DNA from: Rhizoclosmatium globosum
Lineage: Eukaryota; Chytridiomycota; Chytridiomycetes; Chytridiales; Chytriomycetaceae
Reading direction: 5' to 3'
DNA: 64,000 nt
Assembly (NCBI GenBank): GCA_002104985.1
Contig: MCGO01000056.1
Coordinates: forward strand, 186,001-250,000
Position numbers and translations under genes: made by a program. The notes below the pieces were generated by a model. The model saw only the letters and a list, made by a program, of their open reading frames with translations, did not search any database and was not told the origin of the DNA. Below, piece by piece: positions 11,466 to 23,491 of this stretch. Each line of letters starts with the position of its first letter. The first letter of the stretch is position 1.

Positions 11466-11710
11466 GGTTTTACCGTCTTCTCCATGGTCCCTATCGACTG
11501 CATGACTCCCGTCGCAGCCCTGTTGACTGCTTTTGTGAATCCTTTCCTGTTTAGGGTGGTTTTAGTGTGATGGTTGGGTTGAAGATCAGGAGGCAGCAAT
11601 TCGCCATTGAGAATGAAGGCGGGATATGCCTTCGAGATTCCTATGATCCCATTACTAGAGACTTGTAGTAGCGGGGGGGAAAGGGCGAGGTGAAGAACGC
11701 ACCATGACAT
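10161..11710 (-). CDS. RVS161: BAR-domain protein Rvs161 (amphiphysin-like)
   Basis: N-BAR protein that heterodimerises with Rvs167-type partners, bends membrane and assists endocytic vesicle scission and actin patch function. Exons 11710-11703 (8 n co­ding bases), 11546-11474, 11384-11344, 10971-10910, 10864-10731, 10677-10501 and 10448-10161 give 260 aa, against about 265 in yeast. The BAR domain fills the protein: start MSWKGFTKAVNRAATGVMQ, then AKGYLDSVRAMTVAQQRMA, FPDFNEAIKKRQKKLLDYD and LRVPYLDPSFEALVKSQLAF. Intron 3 is unusually long (372 nt) and intron 2 contains a 35-base G/C homopolymer. The last acceptor is AAG rather than CAG or TAG. Alignment across the joins is gap-free relative to the family pattern. 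Confidence 0.93.
11429..11463 (+). repeat. 35-base poly(G) homopolymer inside RVS161 intron 2
   Basis: Uninterrupted run of 35 G on the plus strand, poly(C) in the RVS161 transcript. It lies between the donor at 11473 and the acceptor at 11385. Such long G runs are rare, form G-quadruplexes readily, and are also a known site of assembly or sequencing length error. Confidence 0.9.
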
Positions 11711-11941
11711 GTTTGCTGGATGAAATGCGGAGATGAAATCGGAAGTAACAAAAACAAAGTGCTAAAGCAAAAAGCAAGTTACAAGTTTCTTGTTTCCATA
11801 CATATATACTATCCAAACGTCATGCAAAGCAAAAATAAACAATTCAGAGACATAAAACCCGGATACAAACAAGTTGCACATCACATCATCCAACCCAATT
11901 CATACTCAAAAGTTCTTTGTTTCTGTTAAGACTTTCATAAC

Positions 11942-14129
11942 TTACCCCTTCCAACTCCACCCCTCACACTCTCCACACGCCTCCATGACTTTACATTCAG
12001 GTACAGGCCCTTCAGAAACAAGATATTCTTGAATCACACGGTCGATACTGTGCCACCGCATGTCCAGGTCCGAGCCTTTATTATCGTATACGCATTTCTT
12101 GCCTGAATGGCATTTTGACTCGAGGGCGTAAGCTGCGATCCAGCAGAGTGACCCGGATGAAAGACATTCGCCCATGTAGATTGGGTCCTTGACGTTTCCA
12201 AAGTGGTAGATTTGAAGAGTTGAGAGGTATGAAGAATAGTCGGGGATTTCGTGTGGATTTTCGTCCAAGATGTTTTGTGTGCTGCTGTCCTGGGTATCTG
12301 GTTGAAGTGGTTTCTGGTTGCTATTGTTGTTCTTTTTCTGCTTGTCGCTCGAGTTCTTGGATGATTTGTTGTTCTTGGACGTCTTGGTAGTCTTTGGGCG
12401 TTGTTGTGGATAGGTGGATTTGGATGTAGTGGATGAATTATCGCCAGGTATAGTGGGCAATAGTTCTGGTATCAATCCGATGCGATTCGCATACATAAAG
12501 TCGCCGGGAGCTTCGTAGGCAAAAACAGGCAGGTCGTGAGTAAGGCCAACTAATGAGGCCAATGCGCCACCGAGGGAATGTCCAGTCAGCCAAATGGTTT
12601 TAGAAGAAGGGTACCAGAGGCTAACCGCCATATAGATTGTGTTGGCGAGATTGTAATAACTGTGAGACTAGTGTAAGTATGACAATTCAAACTCAAGAGC
12701 GTACTCACGAATTAGAGAAAGAGGTTGCAGAATATAAACAGTTCATATCGCAAGTGCTTGTTGCTGAATCGGCGCACTCGCATACAGGGGACCAATTGGA
12801 TTTGACCTTTTGGATTTGAGTCGAGGGAAATAGTATTAAAGAAAGAGGGTTCAAAGTGATAAATCGGATAGTTAGAAGATAGGACAACGAAGAATAGATG
12901 TGATATGGTGTTGGTGTGGCCTTTGAAAGGTTGAACCAAGGGAAAAAAAGGAGAAAAAAATTTCGGCACGACTCGTTCCCATTCCTTATCCAACTCATAT
13001 CATCGCAAGTTTATAATCCTTAAGTATCCATCACAAGACAGTGACTGTCTCTCTTAGTTAGAAGTGCAGTCCTCTGCACATAGTTCCATCCAAACCAACA
13101 TCGAAACTATCCAGAGTGACAACATATCCAACGCGTTTCTGAATGGCGCCTTACAAGCTACACACTAATCTCTGTCTCATTTGAACTATTCATTCGTTCA
13201 TTTACCTTTCCGCAACAGCAGGAAAACATCATATTATCGTTAAACTTGTCTCTAGGAGCAGTGGGACCACCACCAACAATAGGAACGGACAGTGAGGTTC
13301 CTTTTAGCGCAATAACAAGAAGGTCGTTTGCGTCGTCTGCAAAGACATAGCCGCGGATACCATCACTTGTCCAACCAAAGCGATCCGATAGATTGTATGG
13401 AGGGATGTCGACCCATCCCGCCCCGCCTGGTTCTATAAGAGGAGAAAAGTCAGGATACGTGGATGGAATTAGGTTTCGACTCTCGAGTTTACGCACCGGC
13501 ATACGAATTTGAAGTCATACGGGCAAGAGCAAGGACCGTCTGCGGGTCCGAGGCATTAGGCAGCAGCATATCTTTGTGGAAGATGTTTCTATCGTTTGGC
13601 TTTGTTGAGAAGTAACGGTGAGCAGAGCAAAGTGGCACGGTTCTCCACACACACCACACACACACACGACACACACCTTCACTCGGGCCGCACTCCACTT
13701 TGGCACTTTTCCTGAGACGGCACTCAGCGTGAATCCAGTGCTGAATTCGGGGTTGTCAAAGAGCGGATCAGACGTGGTTGTTGCCGTTGATGACTCATTC
13801 TTCCCAGGTGTTGCCACTCGCAGCCACGCACTTCCTGGCGACGCAACAAAGTCGGTGCGCGGTGACAGTGTTTGGCCAAAGAACGAGAAGGTTGATGACT
13901 CATCGCTTTTGAAGAAGGTGTGGTCGTTGCGGTGGTGGTCAACTGGTTGCGCTCCAAACACTGACGTCAGCCGCAGTGTCACTTTCCTTCCACTTCCACT
14001 TCCACTTGCTGAATATCCATTTGTATTGCTGTCACTGCCGCCGTGTAGCTGGTATCCCTTGCTGGAGCTGGAGCTGGAGCTGGAGAATGCCACACTGCCA
14101 AGCCCCAAGAGAATCACTAAATAAAACAT
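11942..14129 (-). CDS. ATG15: Autophagic-body lipase Atg15 (class 3 lipase)
   Basis: Vacuolar phospholipase that degrades membranes of autophagic bodies and reaches the vacuole through the MVB route. Exons 14129-13677, 13599-13497, 13432-13206, 12806-12709 and 12659-11942 give 532 aa. An N-terminal hydrophobic signal-anchor (FYLVILLGLGSVAF) is followed by a Ser-rich stretch, the NDNMMFSCCCGK motif, and the nucleophile motif WLTGHSLGGALASL (Ser near residue 322). A Ser/Lys/Asn-rich insert precedes IYHFGNVKDPIYMGECLS, ESKCHSGKKCVYD and a terminal Cys-rich CEGW segment, all typical of Atg15. Intron 3 (399 nt) is long. The first donor could be GTGTGT (used) or GTGAAG two codons earlier. A GGGTAAGT at the stop codon leaves open an extra 3' exon. 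The start codon lies inside a tandem repeat (14120-14193). Confidence 0.88.
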
Positions 14130-14193
14130 TAAAAAATGTACAATGTTTTATTTGGGAATAAAACATTAAAAAATGTACAATGTTTTATTTGGG
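14120..14193. repeat. 37-bp perfect tandem duplication with internal inverted repeat
   Basis: Copies are 14120-14156 and 14157-14193, identical by eye. Each contains AATAAAACATT and its reverse complement AATGTTTTATT around a ~12-bp AT-rich loop, so each copy can form a hairpin. The ATG15 start codon (14129-14127) sits in copy 1. Copy 2 lies just below the 3' end of the homeobox gene. The AATAAA-like content may also serve as a 3'-end signal for the homeobox transcript. Confidence 0.85.
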
Positions 14194-14215
14194 TTTTTCT
14201 GTACAAATACTTAGG

Positions 14216-16794
14216 CTAAATACCCCAGATGGCATCACGTTCTTTCCTCCTCATAGCTGCTTCGGCTTCCTCTCCATCCCCCCCGCTTCCATCTGCTGTT
14301 GTCCCTCCTCCACCCATCACAATTCCCTCCATTTCATCTTTACCTCTTCCCACACCATCTCTACCATGGCCATCATGTTGTTGTTGTTGTGGGTGGTGGT
14401 GATGGTGTTCTTCATCTACTAATGCACTTAACCCCATCCTTCCTCCTGCACTATTCGCATCACCAGTCCCTGGCACCGTGCTCAACTTTTGGAACATATT
14501 TTCTAATCGAACAGCTCCACCACTGTTACCACTCACCGCACCTCCAGGACTTGGGCCTGGTACTGATCCAGTTCCAGTTCCACGTCCCAAAGAATACACT
14601 GTACCCCCTGCAATTCCCCCATCCGCCGTCATTTTTAACGGTCCTGAATGAATGTATTCTACCGATCTTCCTTTTGAAGGTGGTGTCAAACAGGGTGTGT
14701 TGTTATTATTGCTGTTGTTATAACAAGGGGGCGATGGCTTAACCGTCACTGTCACAGCAGTTGACGTATTTGTTGCTATAGACGATGTCTGGTGGTGTAA
14801 TTGATGGGGACGTGCTTGTTGGTGTTGTTGTTGCGGTTGCGGTTGAGGGGACGTGTGCATAGGCTGGACTAAAACTGTTCGGTATGGTACTGTTGGAACT
14901 GCTACAGATGGTACTGAACTACCAGAAGATACTTGTTGAGCAGCAGAGAAGTTGTATGGAGTGAGATGGTATGATTGTTGTTGTTGTTGTTGTTGTGGTG
15001 GTGGTGGTGGTGGTGGTGGTGGTAGTTGCTGGTGCTGCTGTTGTGCTTGATGCTGATTTTGTTGTAGATGTTGTTGTTGTATATGTTGTTGTGATGGAGG
15101 CAGTTGTGAGTGAGGCTGTAGTTGAGAATAAGGTGATTGCTGGGGTTGGCGAATATACAAATCTTGAGATGAATGTTGGAGTGGCTGATGTTGTTGCTGT
15201 TGTTGCTGCTGTTGTTGCTGTTGTTGCAAATGCTGTTGGTGCAATTGTTGCAACGATGGGCCTTTTACTAAAACGGATGGTCCTTCCAATTGATACGATT
15301 GCTGTAACGGCGAATTCTGTGCCAACCGCGGGTACACACCATTCCCGACAAACACTCTTTGTCCGCCTGCCAACATGGACGAAGATTCCATCCCTTCATT
15401 CACATTATACAAAGCCGACTTTCCCGTTACATACCCACCATTGATGCGCAACTGGTGCTGTTGTTGTTGCTGGATCAACTGTTGTTGCTGCTGTGCTAGA
15501 GATTCCGCAGCCGTCTTCCAATAAGGAGAATGACTTGGAGGTGTACCCATCAATGTACTTGCAGCATTCCCAGAAAACGCACGCCGTCGACCGGGCCCAA
15601 CTCCTACTAACACATCACGCAACGGACTTCCCGAACCGCCACTACTACTACTACCTCCCGCTGAAAACGTAGCTCGTACATTAACAGGTGTTGATGGCAT
15701 ACTGCTAAAACTACTGCTACTGCTACTTGCGTGAAGAGGGCCCTTGACATCTTCAAGCATATATTGATATTTCCGCCGACGCGCATTAATGAACCAGTTG
15801 TTGACTTGTTGCAGAGTAAGGCCAGTCTTGATGGCAAGGTCGTGCTTGTCAGCGTCAGTGGGGTATGGGTATTCACGGTTCAGGCCGAGCCAAGAAAGTA
15901 AGATAGCACGAATTTCGGGGGAATAGTTGAGTCGCTTTGCTTCCGCTTGAGATTGGGGAAATTGATGATTGCTTGATTGAATGTATTGCGAATTCATTGA
16001 ATCGGGATGTGGAATATTGTTGTAGTCGCTTGCCGATGAAGAGTCGCGGGTGTGTGGTGACGTTGGCGAAGCTTGCTGTTTATTATGTTAAAAATTAGCA
16101 AAATGATTCATGAAAACGGCAACAGGGGAGAAGAGAGAAGTGTAGTGAGGTGATGTATGAAAGTTAAGAGTAAGAGTAGTCAAGGGGACAAGGAAAAGAA
16201 GTGACATGGCAAGCACTGACACTTTGACAGTGATGACAGGAGAGACAAGGAAAATGTGTAAAATTTTCGGCAGGGCTCTCCATCTCCATCAAATTGGGGT
16301 TTAGTGCGTGGGAGGGGCTGACATAAGAGGGCAAGTTTTCGCAAGCACACCTTGGATTCGTCTGCATCGTCGCCAGCCTGAATCGAGCTTCCTGACGAGG
16401 CAGTCATAGACATTGTCCGCCTCCGACCATCGACGGCCGCTGAAGCCGTAGGTCCCCCACGTGACAAGCCGTCGACAGGAGACAGATACGGATGGAATCC
16501 CGGCTGTGAAGTTTGCGAGTGGGACCGGATCCGTCCTGGCTGGCTCTGCTGCGATCCGGATCCAGATCCGGAGAAGGATGGCGGGCTCGAGCCCAAGGAC
16601 GAGGACACAGATGGGAGAAGGTGGTGGTGGTGGTGTTGTTGGTGGTGCTGACTAGCGACACTGGCATCGCTGGTTGCCTGCCTCGCTGCCTCGCTTCCTA
16701 GTATCCGTCCCTCACTTCCATCGGAGGTTATCGGTGCGGCGGCAATCGCTTCGGGCCCGTGGTGTACTCCACCAGGGGACGTTTCGTTGGTCAT
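14216..16794 (-). CDS. TALE-class homeodomain transcription factor, glutamine-rich
   Basis: Exons 16794-16351 and 16075-14216 give 767 aa. A TALE homeodomain spans roughly residues 195-255: the LNREYPYPTD segment carries the three-residue loop extension and QQVNNWFINARRRK is recognition helix 3. It lies near the N-terminal third rather than at the C-terminus. The rest is low complexity: His and Gln runs, a Pro run, and Ser- and Gly-rich tails, typical of activation or phase-separating regions. Fungal TALE proteins include mating-type and developmental regulators, but no second mating-type gene is next to it, so the target process is unknown. It is divergent from the P4-ATPase gene across a 484-bp gap. 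Confidence 0.88.
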
Positions 16795-17278
16795 CCGCTT
16801 CGAGAAGGGTTGGACACAAAAATTCGATTTGGACGCCTTTCCTCTTTCCTCCCAATATAATAATTTTTAATATACTGGAAAAGGGGAAAGGGGAAAATAT
16901 GAGATAAATTCTGCTTACGATATAGTGAGCTACATCTGATCAATACCAGTGATTTTCGACGAAACTGGCTGATTATCCACCATTCAGCAAATGGCACGGT
17001 TAGTTGTTTCTAATTTAATTTCTTTCATAATTTCTTTCTTTCTTTCTTTCTTTCTTCTTCAATAATAAGAAATGAGATTTTCTTCGCCTTTGTTGGATTG
17101 TCAAAAGAATCTTCCATACTCCTCCTCGTTGTTTCATCCATAACTCTTGCTTGTTATCTCAAGAATCATAGAAGGTGTGCAATTGGTTGAGATTTGTTCT
17201 GTCACAGTTAGCTGATCCCCAACATAACCTCACTTTTGTTTTTAGAAAGAACTAGATTCTTTACTCAAAATCAGCAAG
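16795..17278. promoter_or_regulatory. Divergent intergenic region between homeobox gene and P4-ATPase
   Basis: The 484-bp region separates two start codons pointing away from each other, so it should hold both promoters. It contains a TTTC-type pyrimidine microsatellite near 17020-17060 and AT-rich tracts near 16855-16875. No specific operator could be recognised. Confidence 0.5.
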
Positions 17279-20200
17279 ATGATGGCATTTCAAGAGGAAG
17301 AGGCCTCGTCCGATCGAGTGATTTATCTTAACGAGCCAGCCAAGAACGAGGCTCAAAAGTTTCTGCACAATCGCATTAGTACCGCAAAGTACAACGCTTT
17401 CACGTTCATTTTCAAGTTTCTGTTTGAACAGTTTTCCAAGTATGCAAACTTGTTCTTCTTGTTCATTGGTTGTATTCAGGTATGTTCATGTTCACTTATC
17501 GCGTTGAGGGATTGCCATTCACATTCAGTGTTACTAGCAAATCGGAGATCTCTCTCCCACCAACAAAGCCGGTACCCTTTTGCCCTTGGGTATTGTACTC
17601 TTCGCATCGGGAGTAAAAGAAACTCTGGAAGACTTGAAGAGAACCAAACAGGACACGGAAGTGAATAACCGTGATATTAAGGTTCTTGTTGGATCAGAAT
17701 TCATTGTCAAGAAATGGAAAGATGTGGTCGTTGGAGATATTGTTCGAGTAGAAAACGGGCAGTTCTTTCCTGCAGATTTGGTTCTTTTATCCAGTTCTGA
17801 ACCAGATGCGTTGTGCTACATTGAAACAAGTAACCTTGATGGGTAAGTCTTCATTTTACTGTAACGATCCTCGCTCATCGCCTTTGATATCAGTGAAACC
17901 AATCTTAAAATTCGTCAAGGTCTCCAAGAAACTACAGATTTATTGAGTCCAGAAGCAGTGGCCGGGTTGGAAGGAGTAATTAAGTCAGAGTTACCCAATA
18001 ACTCTCTCTACACATTCGAAGGTACACTTCGATTGAGCCACAAGGAAGTTCCACTTGACCCTGCTCAGTTGCTTCTTCGTGGAGCCATGTTGAGAAACAC
18101 TCGATGGATTTATGGAGTAGTTGTCTTCACTGGTCATGAAACAAAGTTGATGAAGAACTCGACGTGAGTCCACAATAAGATTTAGTTTCAGTCTTTGACA
18201 CTATCAATTATAGCGCAACACCAAGCAAATCTACCAAAGTTGAGCGAATGGTAAACACTCAAATCGTTTTCTTGTTCCTCATTCTAGTTGGTATGGCCAC
18301 CATCTGCGCTCTTGGAACCCTTAACAGATCTGTATGTCATTCTTTTCTGTTTGTTGAAAGATTTACCAAAACTTGGATCAGTTGAACTCTCCATTCGAGC
18401 AAGACGTCATTATGGTCAACGTTGCGCAAGCACCATATATGGTTCTTTCAAACTTCTTGACGTTTATGATTTTGTACAACAACTTGATTCCACTTAGGTA
18501 ACGTTGGTATATTCATAGAATTTGGTGCTAAAGATGTAATAGTTTGATTGTCACTATGGAATTCGTGAAGTTCTTCCTTGGAACTCTCATCAACTCCGAT
18601 ATTGATATGTACCACGAAGCATCCGATACACCTGCAACGGCCCGTACTTCGTCATTAGTCGAGGAGTTGGGACAAATTGATTACATTTTCTCAGACAAGA
18701 CTGGAACATTAACTTGCAACGTCATGGAATACAAAATGTGCTCAATTGCTGGAATTGGTTACGCGGAAGTTGTATCAGATGAGAAGAAAGCTAGAATTGA
18801 TGAAAACGGAAAGGAGGTTGGACACTACGATTTCCGCCGCCTGACTTCCAACCTTGATAATCACCCAACCGGACCCGTTATCAATGAATTCTTGACCCTT
18901 TTGTCAGTTTGCCACACTGTCATTCCGGAAACTTCGGAAGACGAACCAGGCAAGATCGTTTACCAAGCTTCATCTCCAGACGAAGGAGCTCTTGTTAAAG
19001 GTGCCATGTCTCTTGGTTACACTTTTACTACTCGTCGACCCAAATCCGTGACAATCAAGCATCACGATCGTGATGAGGAGTATGAAGTACTCAACATTTG
19101 TGAATTCAACTCGACCAGAAAGCGCATGTCGTCACTTATCAGGACACCCTCTGGACAGATTAAGATTTACGTAAAAGGTGCTGATACTGTCATCTTCGAA
19201 AGACTTGCAAAAGAAGGCAACAAGTACATCGACGCTACAAATGTCCATCTTGAGGTTTGAGTTTAAACATACAGAAATATAATTTTGCTAAATTTTTATG
19301 ATAGGAATATGCATCAGAAGGTCTCAGAACGCTATGTATTGCCTACAGAGATGTTCCAGAAGAGGAATATGCCGAATGGTCCAAACTTTACGACAAAGCC
19401 GCCACCACAATCAACAACAGAGGAGATGCTCTCGACAAAGTTGCTGAAATGATTGAGAAGGACTTGATTTTGCTTGGTGCAACTGCAATTGAAGACAAAC
19501 TGCAAGACGGAGTTCCAGACACGATTCACACTTTGGCCACTGCAGGCATTAAGCTTTGGGTATTGACCGGCGACAGACAAGAAACTGGTACGTTCTAACT
19601 CTTTATACGTATTGTTATTGACAGTCATTCAGCCATCAACATTGGATACTCTTGCAAGCTGCTAACCGAAGACATGTCCCTCATTATCTGTAACGAAGAC
19701 ACTCATTTTGGAACAAAAGAATACCTTGAACAAAAGTTGGCTGCAGTTAAGTCTGGAATTGAACCAACAGAACCCCAAAGATCAAACTACCAAGGTTTCA
19801 CCAGCCTTTTGCCGTTCATGAAAAAGAAGTTTGATAAAGTTAATAAGGATGCTGATCACGACGCTGAAGTAAGTGTGCTTTCAACATGAATTACATCACT
19901 AACGTAACACAGCCACTTGCTTTGATTATCGACGGAAAAAGTCTTAGTTTCGCTCTTGAAGATGACATCAAATTCACGTTCTTGGAGCTTGCTTGCCTAT
20001 GTAAAGCTGTCATTTGCTGCCGTGTGTCACCTTTGCAGAAGGCACTTGTTGTAAAGCTGGTGAAGAAGAACGTCAATGGTGCAGTTACTCTTGCAATTGG
20101 AGATGGTGCCAACGACGTCGGAATGATTCAAGCCGCTCACGTCGGTGTCGGAATTTCTGGTATGGAAGGACTTCAGGCAGCTCGTTCGGCAGATTTCGCT

Positions 20201-21236
20201 ATTGGTCAATTCAGATTCTTGCGAAAGCTTCTTCTTGTACATGGAGGATGGGCCTACTCCCGTCTAAGTAAGCTCATCTTGTACAGTTTTTACAAGAATA
20301 TCACTCTCTACTTGATTCAATTGTGGTTTGCATTCGACAATGGATTCTCTGGACAGGTAACAAAGAACCGTATGATGACACTCCAACTTAAACATTTTAT
20401 TAGACTCTCTTTGAGTCTTGGACTCAATCAGCTTACAACGTTGGATTTGCGGTTCTTCAGCCCATGGCTATTGGAATTTTCGATCAATATGTGTCTGCTA
20501 GAATGCTGGACAAATATCCACAAATGTATCGCCTTGGTCAACGCTCAGAATTCTACAACCACACTGCATTCTGGGCTTGGATTGCAAATTCATTTTTCCA
20601 TTCCCTCATCATGTACAAAGCCATGGCGTGGATGTACGGCGAAGCAACAATGCTTCCAGATGGCCGAATTGCAAACAACTGGTTGCTTGGACAAATGGTG
20701 TACACTACTGATTTGTTGACGATTACATGGAAAGCTGCTCTGATTGTCGATACATGGGTCAGATTCACCTTCATGGCAATCTTTGGATCTATTGGTTTAT
20801 GGTTGATTGCTTTCCCCTTCTGGTGCACTGTTGGACCTTTGATGGGCATTTCCACCGAGTTATATGGCCTTGTTCAGCCAACGTTCACAGCTCCTGCTTT
20901 CTGGTTTGGAATCATTTTGATTCCTATTGTTTCAAACTTGAGAGACTACGCCTGGAAATTGTAAGCTTCGCTTTCTAACTTACTTATACTCACTGTTCCC
21001 TTTCTAGTGCCAAGAGAAATTACTTTACCCGATCTTACCACATTATCCAAGAAATTCAAAAGTACAACATTCCAGACTACCGTCCTCGTATGGAATGGTT
21101 CAAGAAGGCTGTTTACAAAGTCCGTCAAAACCAACGCACCAAGAGAACGCGTGGTTTCGCCTTCTCTCAAAACGAAAGTGGACAAGCAAACCTCATCCGT
21201 GTCTACGACACTACCAGACGCAAGCCAAGAGGATAA
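17279..21236 (+). CDS. P4-type ATPase (aminophospholipid flippase, Drs2/ATP8A group)
   Basis: Moves phospholipid from the exoplasmic to the cytosolic leaflet in Golgi and plasma membranes, usually with a Cdc50-type partner. Exons 17279-17479, 17538-17842, 17894-18163, 18214-18331, 18382-18497, 18543-19254, 19305-19587, 19633-19868, 19913-20356, 20404-20960 and 21008-21236 give 1156 aa, close to ATP8A. Motifs in order: the [20 protein letters not shown] start, the actuator segment [14 protein letters not shown], the [10 protein letters not shown] phosphorylation site (Asp near residue 388), the nucleotide-binding [44 protein letters not shown], and C-terminal helices. The ETNLK motif with its glutamate in place of the ion-pump pattern marks a P4 ATPase. 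The short basic C-tail lacks the long regulatory extension of yeast Drs2. Confidence 0.94.
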
Positions 21237-21286
21237 CTCTTTTATATCAATCACAGTATCTTATTCTGTTTCAATTATCTTATAGT

Positions 21287-21292
21287 AATAAA
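21287..21292 (+). terminator. AATAAA polyadenylation hexamer of the P4-ATPase
   Basis: AATAAA 51 nt after the stop codon, in the 127-bp gap before the convergent DHCR24 stop. Consistent with a short 3' UTR. Confidence 0.45.
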
Positions 21293-21363
21293 CATTTTAT
21301 TTGAGTTTGCGCAACACGCAACATGGCCAAACGAAACGAAATCTGCAGCAAAGGAAAAGTGGA

Positions 21364-23391
21364 TCAGAGCAAGGTGGCAAAGTCCTTGGAGTTGTCCTTC
21401 TTGACCAAAACCTTCTGAGTAACGTCCATGAAGACTCCCTCAGACTTGTACTTCTTACGGGCGTTCTTGTACAAAGTCATGTCGAACATCTCGTAGAACT
21501 CGTCGGCAGTCATCTCAGAGATGGCGTACATGGCCTGGTAACCTCTGTTTTCACGCAACCAAGTCTCGTATTCACGGTTAGCTTCGTGAGCATCGTACTT
21601 CTCGCGACGTCCAACAGCACCTGGAACACCCCAGATACCAACGTCAACGTACTGCTCAATGTCAGCACCGTTGACTGGAGCACGGAGGGCACCTTGTGGG
21701 GTGGTCTTGAGAACGGCGTGTGGGCAGAGCCAGAGTGGGTAGACTTCGTAAACCTGGTGGGACAAATCGAGGGACTCCTTGAGCTTGTTCAATGGAAGCA
21801 AGTAGTCTTGGGCAATGTGCTTGTGGAAGTAGTGGTCTCTTTGAGCCTTGGTCTGAGTCAACTTCAAGAAAGAAACGGAAGGTGGCATCAACCATCCCAA
21901 AGTGTAACGGAACAACCAGTGGTTTCCAATGGGGATGATCAAGTCTCCCTCCCAGTACAAAGAACGAGTGTGTCTGTGGAGGTAGTCACGGAGCGGAATG
22001 TATTCGACAGTTGGGTGGTCCTTCTTCATGAGAATCTCAGCGTGTCTGTGGAACCATGGCTTCCACCAGCGTCCCATAGCGTTGTACTTTCCGTCCTTTC
22101 CAACTTCGTCAGCGAAGTCACCGTGGGTCAAGATACCGTTGTGGTAGTCGTATTGAATACCCTCAAGGTCTTTTGTTGGAATATCAGTAATCATGGAATC
22201 ACATTGTAGAAAAGGGTCAAACTTACATTCAGGTGGGTTGGCAGCCTCAGCAAGCTCAGTGAAACGGTTAACCATGTCATCAACAGTTCTCATTGGCTCG
22301 TAGACAAGACGACAGTACTTCTTGACAGGGATAATCTCGAGTTCAATCATGACAGCGAAACCAATACCTCCGTAACTCCATGGCAAAGCGTAGAACAAAT
22401 CAGCATTCTCAGTTGGAGAACAGTGGACAACCTCTCCGGTACCAACAATGATATCAATAGACTTGATGATATCGTTGAAGAGACCGTACTTGTGAGACGA
22501 TCCCTCGATACCGTAACCATTAAGCATACCTCCCATGGTCAAGTCATCGTACTAATAATCAAGTAACGTCATTAGTAAAGTGTTTGGAGCCGATTCACTT
22601 TTTTCGATGATCAAGAGAAGGTATGGGCCCATATCCGAAAATGGTTCAGTCCCCGCTCCAGCACCCGCCAATGAAAATAGTAATAGCGTAGGGTATTAGC
22701 TCACCTCTGGAATGACTGGAATACACCAACCCTTTGGAATCAAGAAACGAGTCAACTGACCAATGTTGACGGATGGCTCAACCTTGACAGTTCTCTTCTC
22801 AGTGTCCAACTCAAGGATATCGTACAATGGCAAGTCAATGGCGTTGTCCTTGTGCTTGTACACACCGTCACGGAGGGTAACCTGAATTCACAGGGTAAGG
22901 TGGGGGTAGAGCTTAATTAAGTTGACAAATTCGGAAGAGTAGGGTTGACAAGCATTGATTGTCAGGGGAGGGTGATTAATCACCTGCAAGAAACCAGGGC
23001 GACGGGAACAGAGGTAGTTCTTTGAACCAGATTCACGCCACTTTTGCATCTGCTTCTGGATGTAGGCAACGGTTCTGTCGTGGGAACGGAATGGACTCAA
23101 CACAGTGCGGACCACTAGATTAAACACCGGTGCATTAGCACATGGGACCCCACGATCTACACACAGGAGAAGGTACTTGTACTCACAGTAGTCTCTGAAT
23201 GCCCAGTAGGAGGTGAAGAGGAAGTTGAGGGGCAATACAAGCAAGATAACAGCGAGCCATCTCTGGTCCATCAAGAAGTCTTCAAGCTGCTCTTGCTGAG
23301 TAGCTGGTGGAAGCTTCTCACGCTTGCGGGACTCTGGCACGGGCAAGAGCACCGGCTTGGTGAACTTGCTCTTTGGCTCGGGGACAGTCAT
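21364..23391 (-). CDS. DHCR24: Delta(24)-sterol reductase-like FAD enzyme (DHCR24 / DWARF1 family)
   Basis: FAD-dependent ER membrane enzyme that reduces the C24-C25 double bond of sterols (desmosterol to cholesterol in animals). Exons 23391-23187, 23114-22984, 22881-22705, 22551-22227 and 22169-21364 give 547 aa. An N-terminal membrane helix (LAVILLVLPLNFLFTSYWAF) precedes the FAD-binding domain with VKVEPSVNIGQLTRFLIPKG and the DDLTMGGMLNGYGIEGSSHK motif. The C-terminal half contains WWKPWFHRHAE, EYIPLRDYLHRHTRSLYWE and VYPLWLCP, all hallmarks of the family. It is rare in ergosterol-making Dikarya but expected in some early-diverging fungi. The neighbouring flippase is a membrane-lipid gene but not obviously linked. 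Confidence 0.93.
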
Positions 23392-23491
23392 TTTCGAGAC
23401 TTTTTGAATATGGTTCGATGAAGGAAAAGGGAAATCGAACTGCTCTCTTTTTCCAATACTCGTTTATTTCAAAATTATCCCAAAGTAACAA

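Noticed and set aside
12807..13205. Possible extra ATG15 exon or nested gene inside the 399-nt intron
   Set aside because: Direct joining of CCCGK to VKSNWSPVCEC reproduces the family pattern; frames inside the intron show no conserved residues.
14971..15444. Plus-strand frame with a poly-valine start opposite the homeobox gene
   Set aside because: Antisense reading of CAG/CAA glutamine repeats; low complexity only.
16180..16350. Extension of the first homeobox exon through SKVCLRKLALLCQP
   Set aside because: A GTGTGC donor right after the DDADESK segment and an acceptor at 16076 keep the frame into the homeodomain exon; reading through hits a stop before it.
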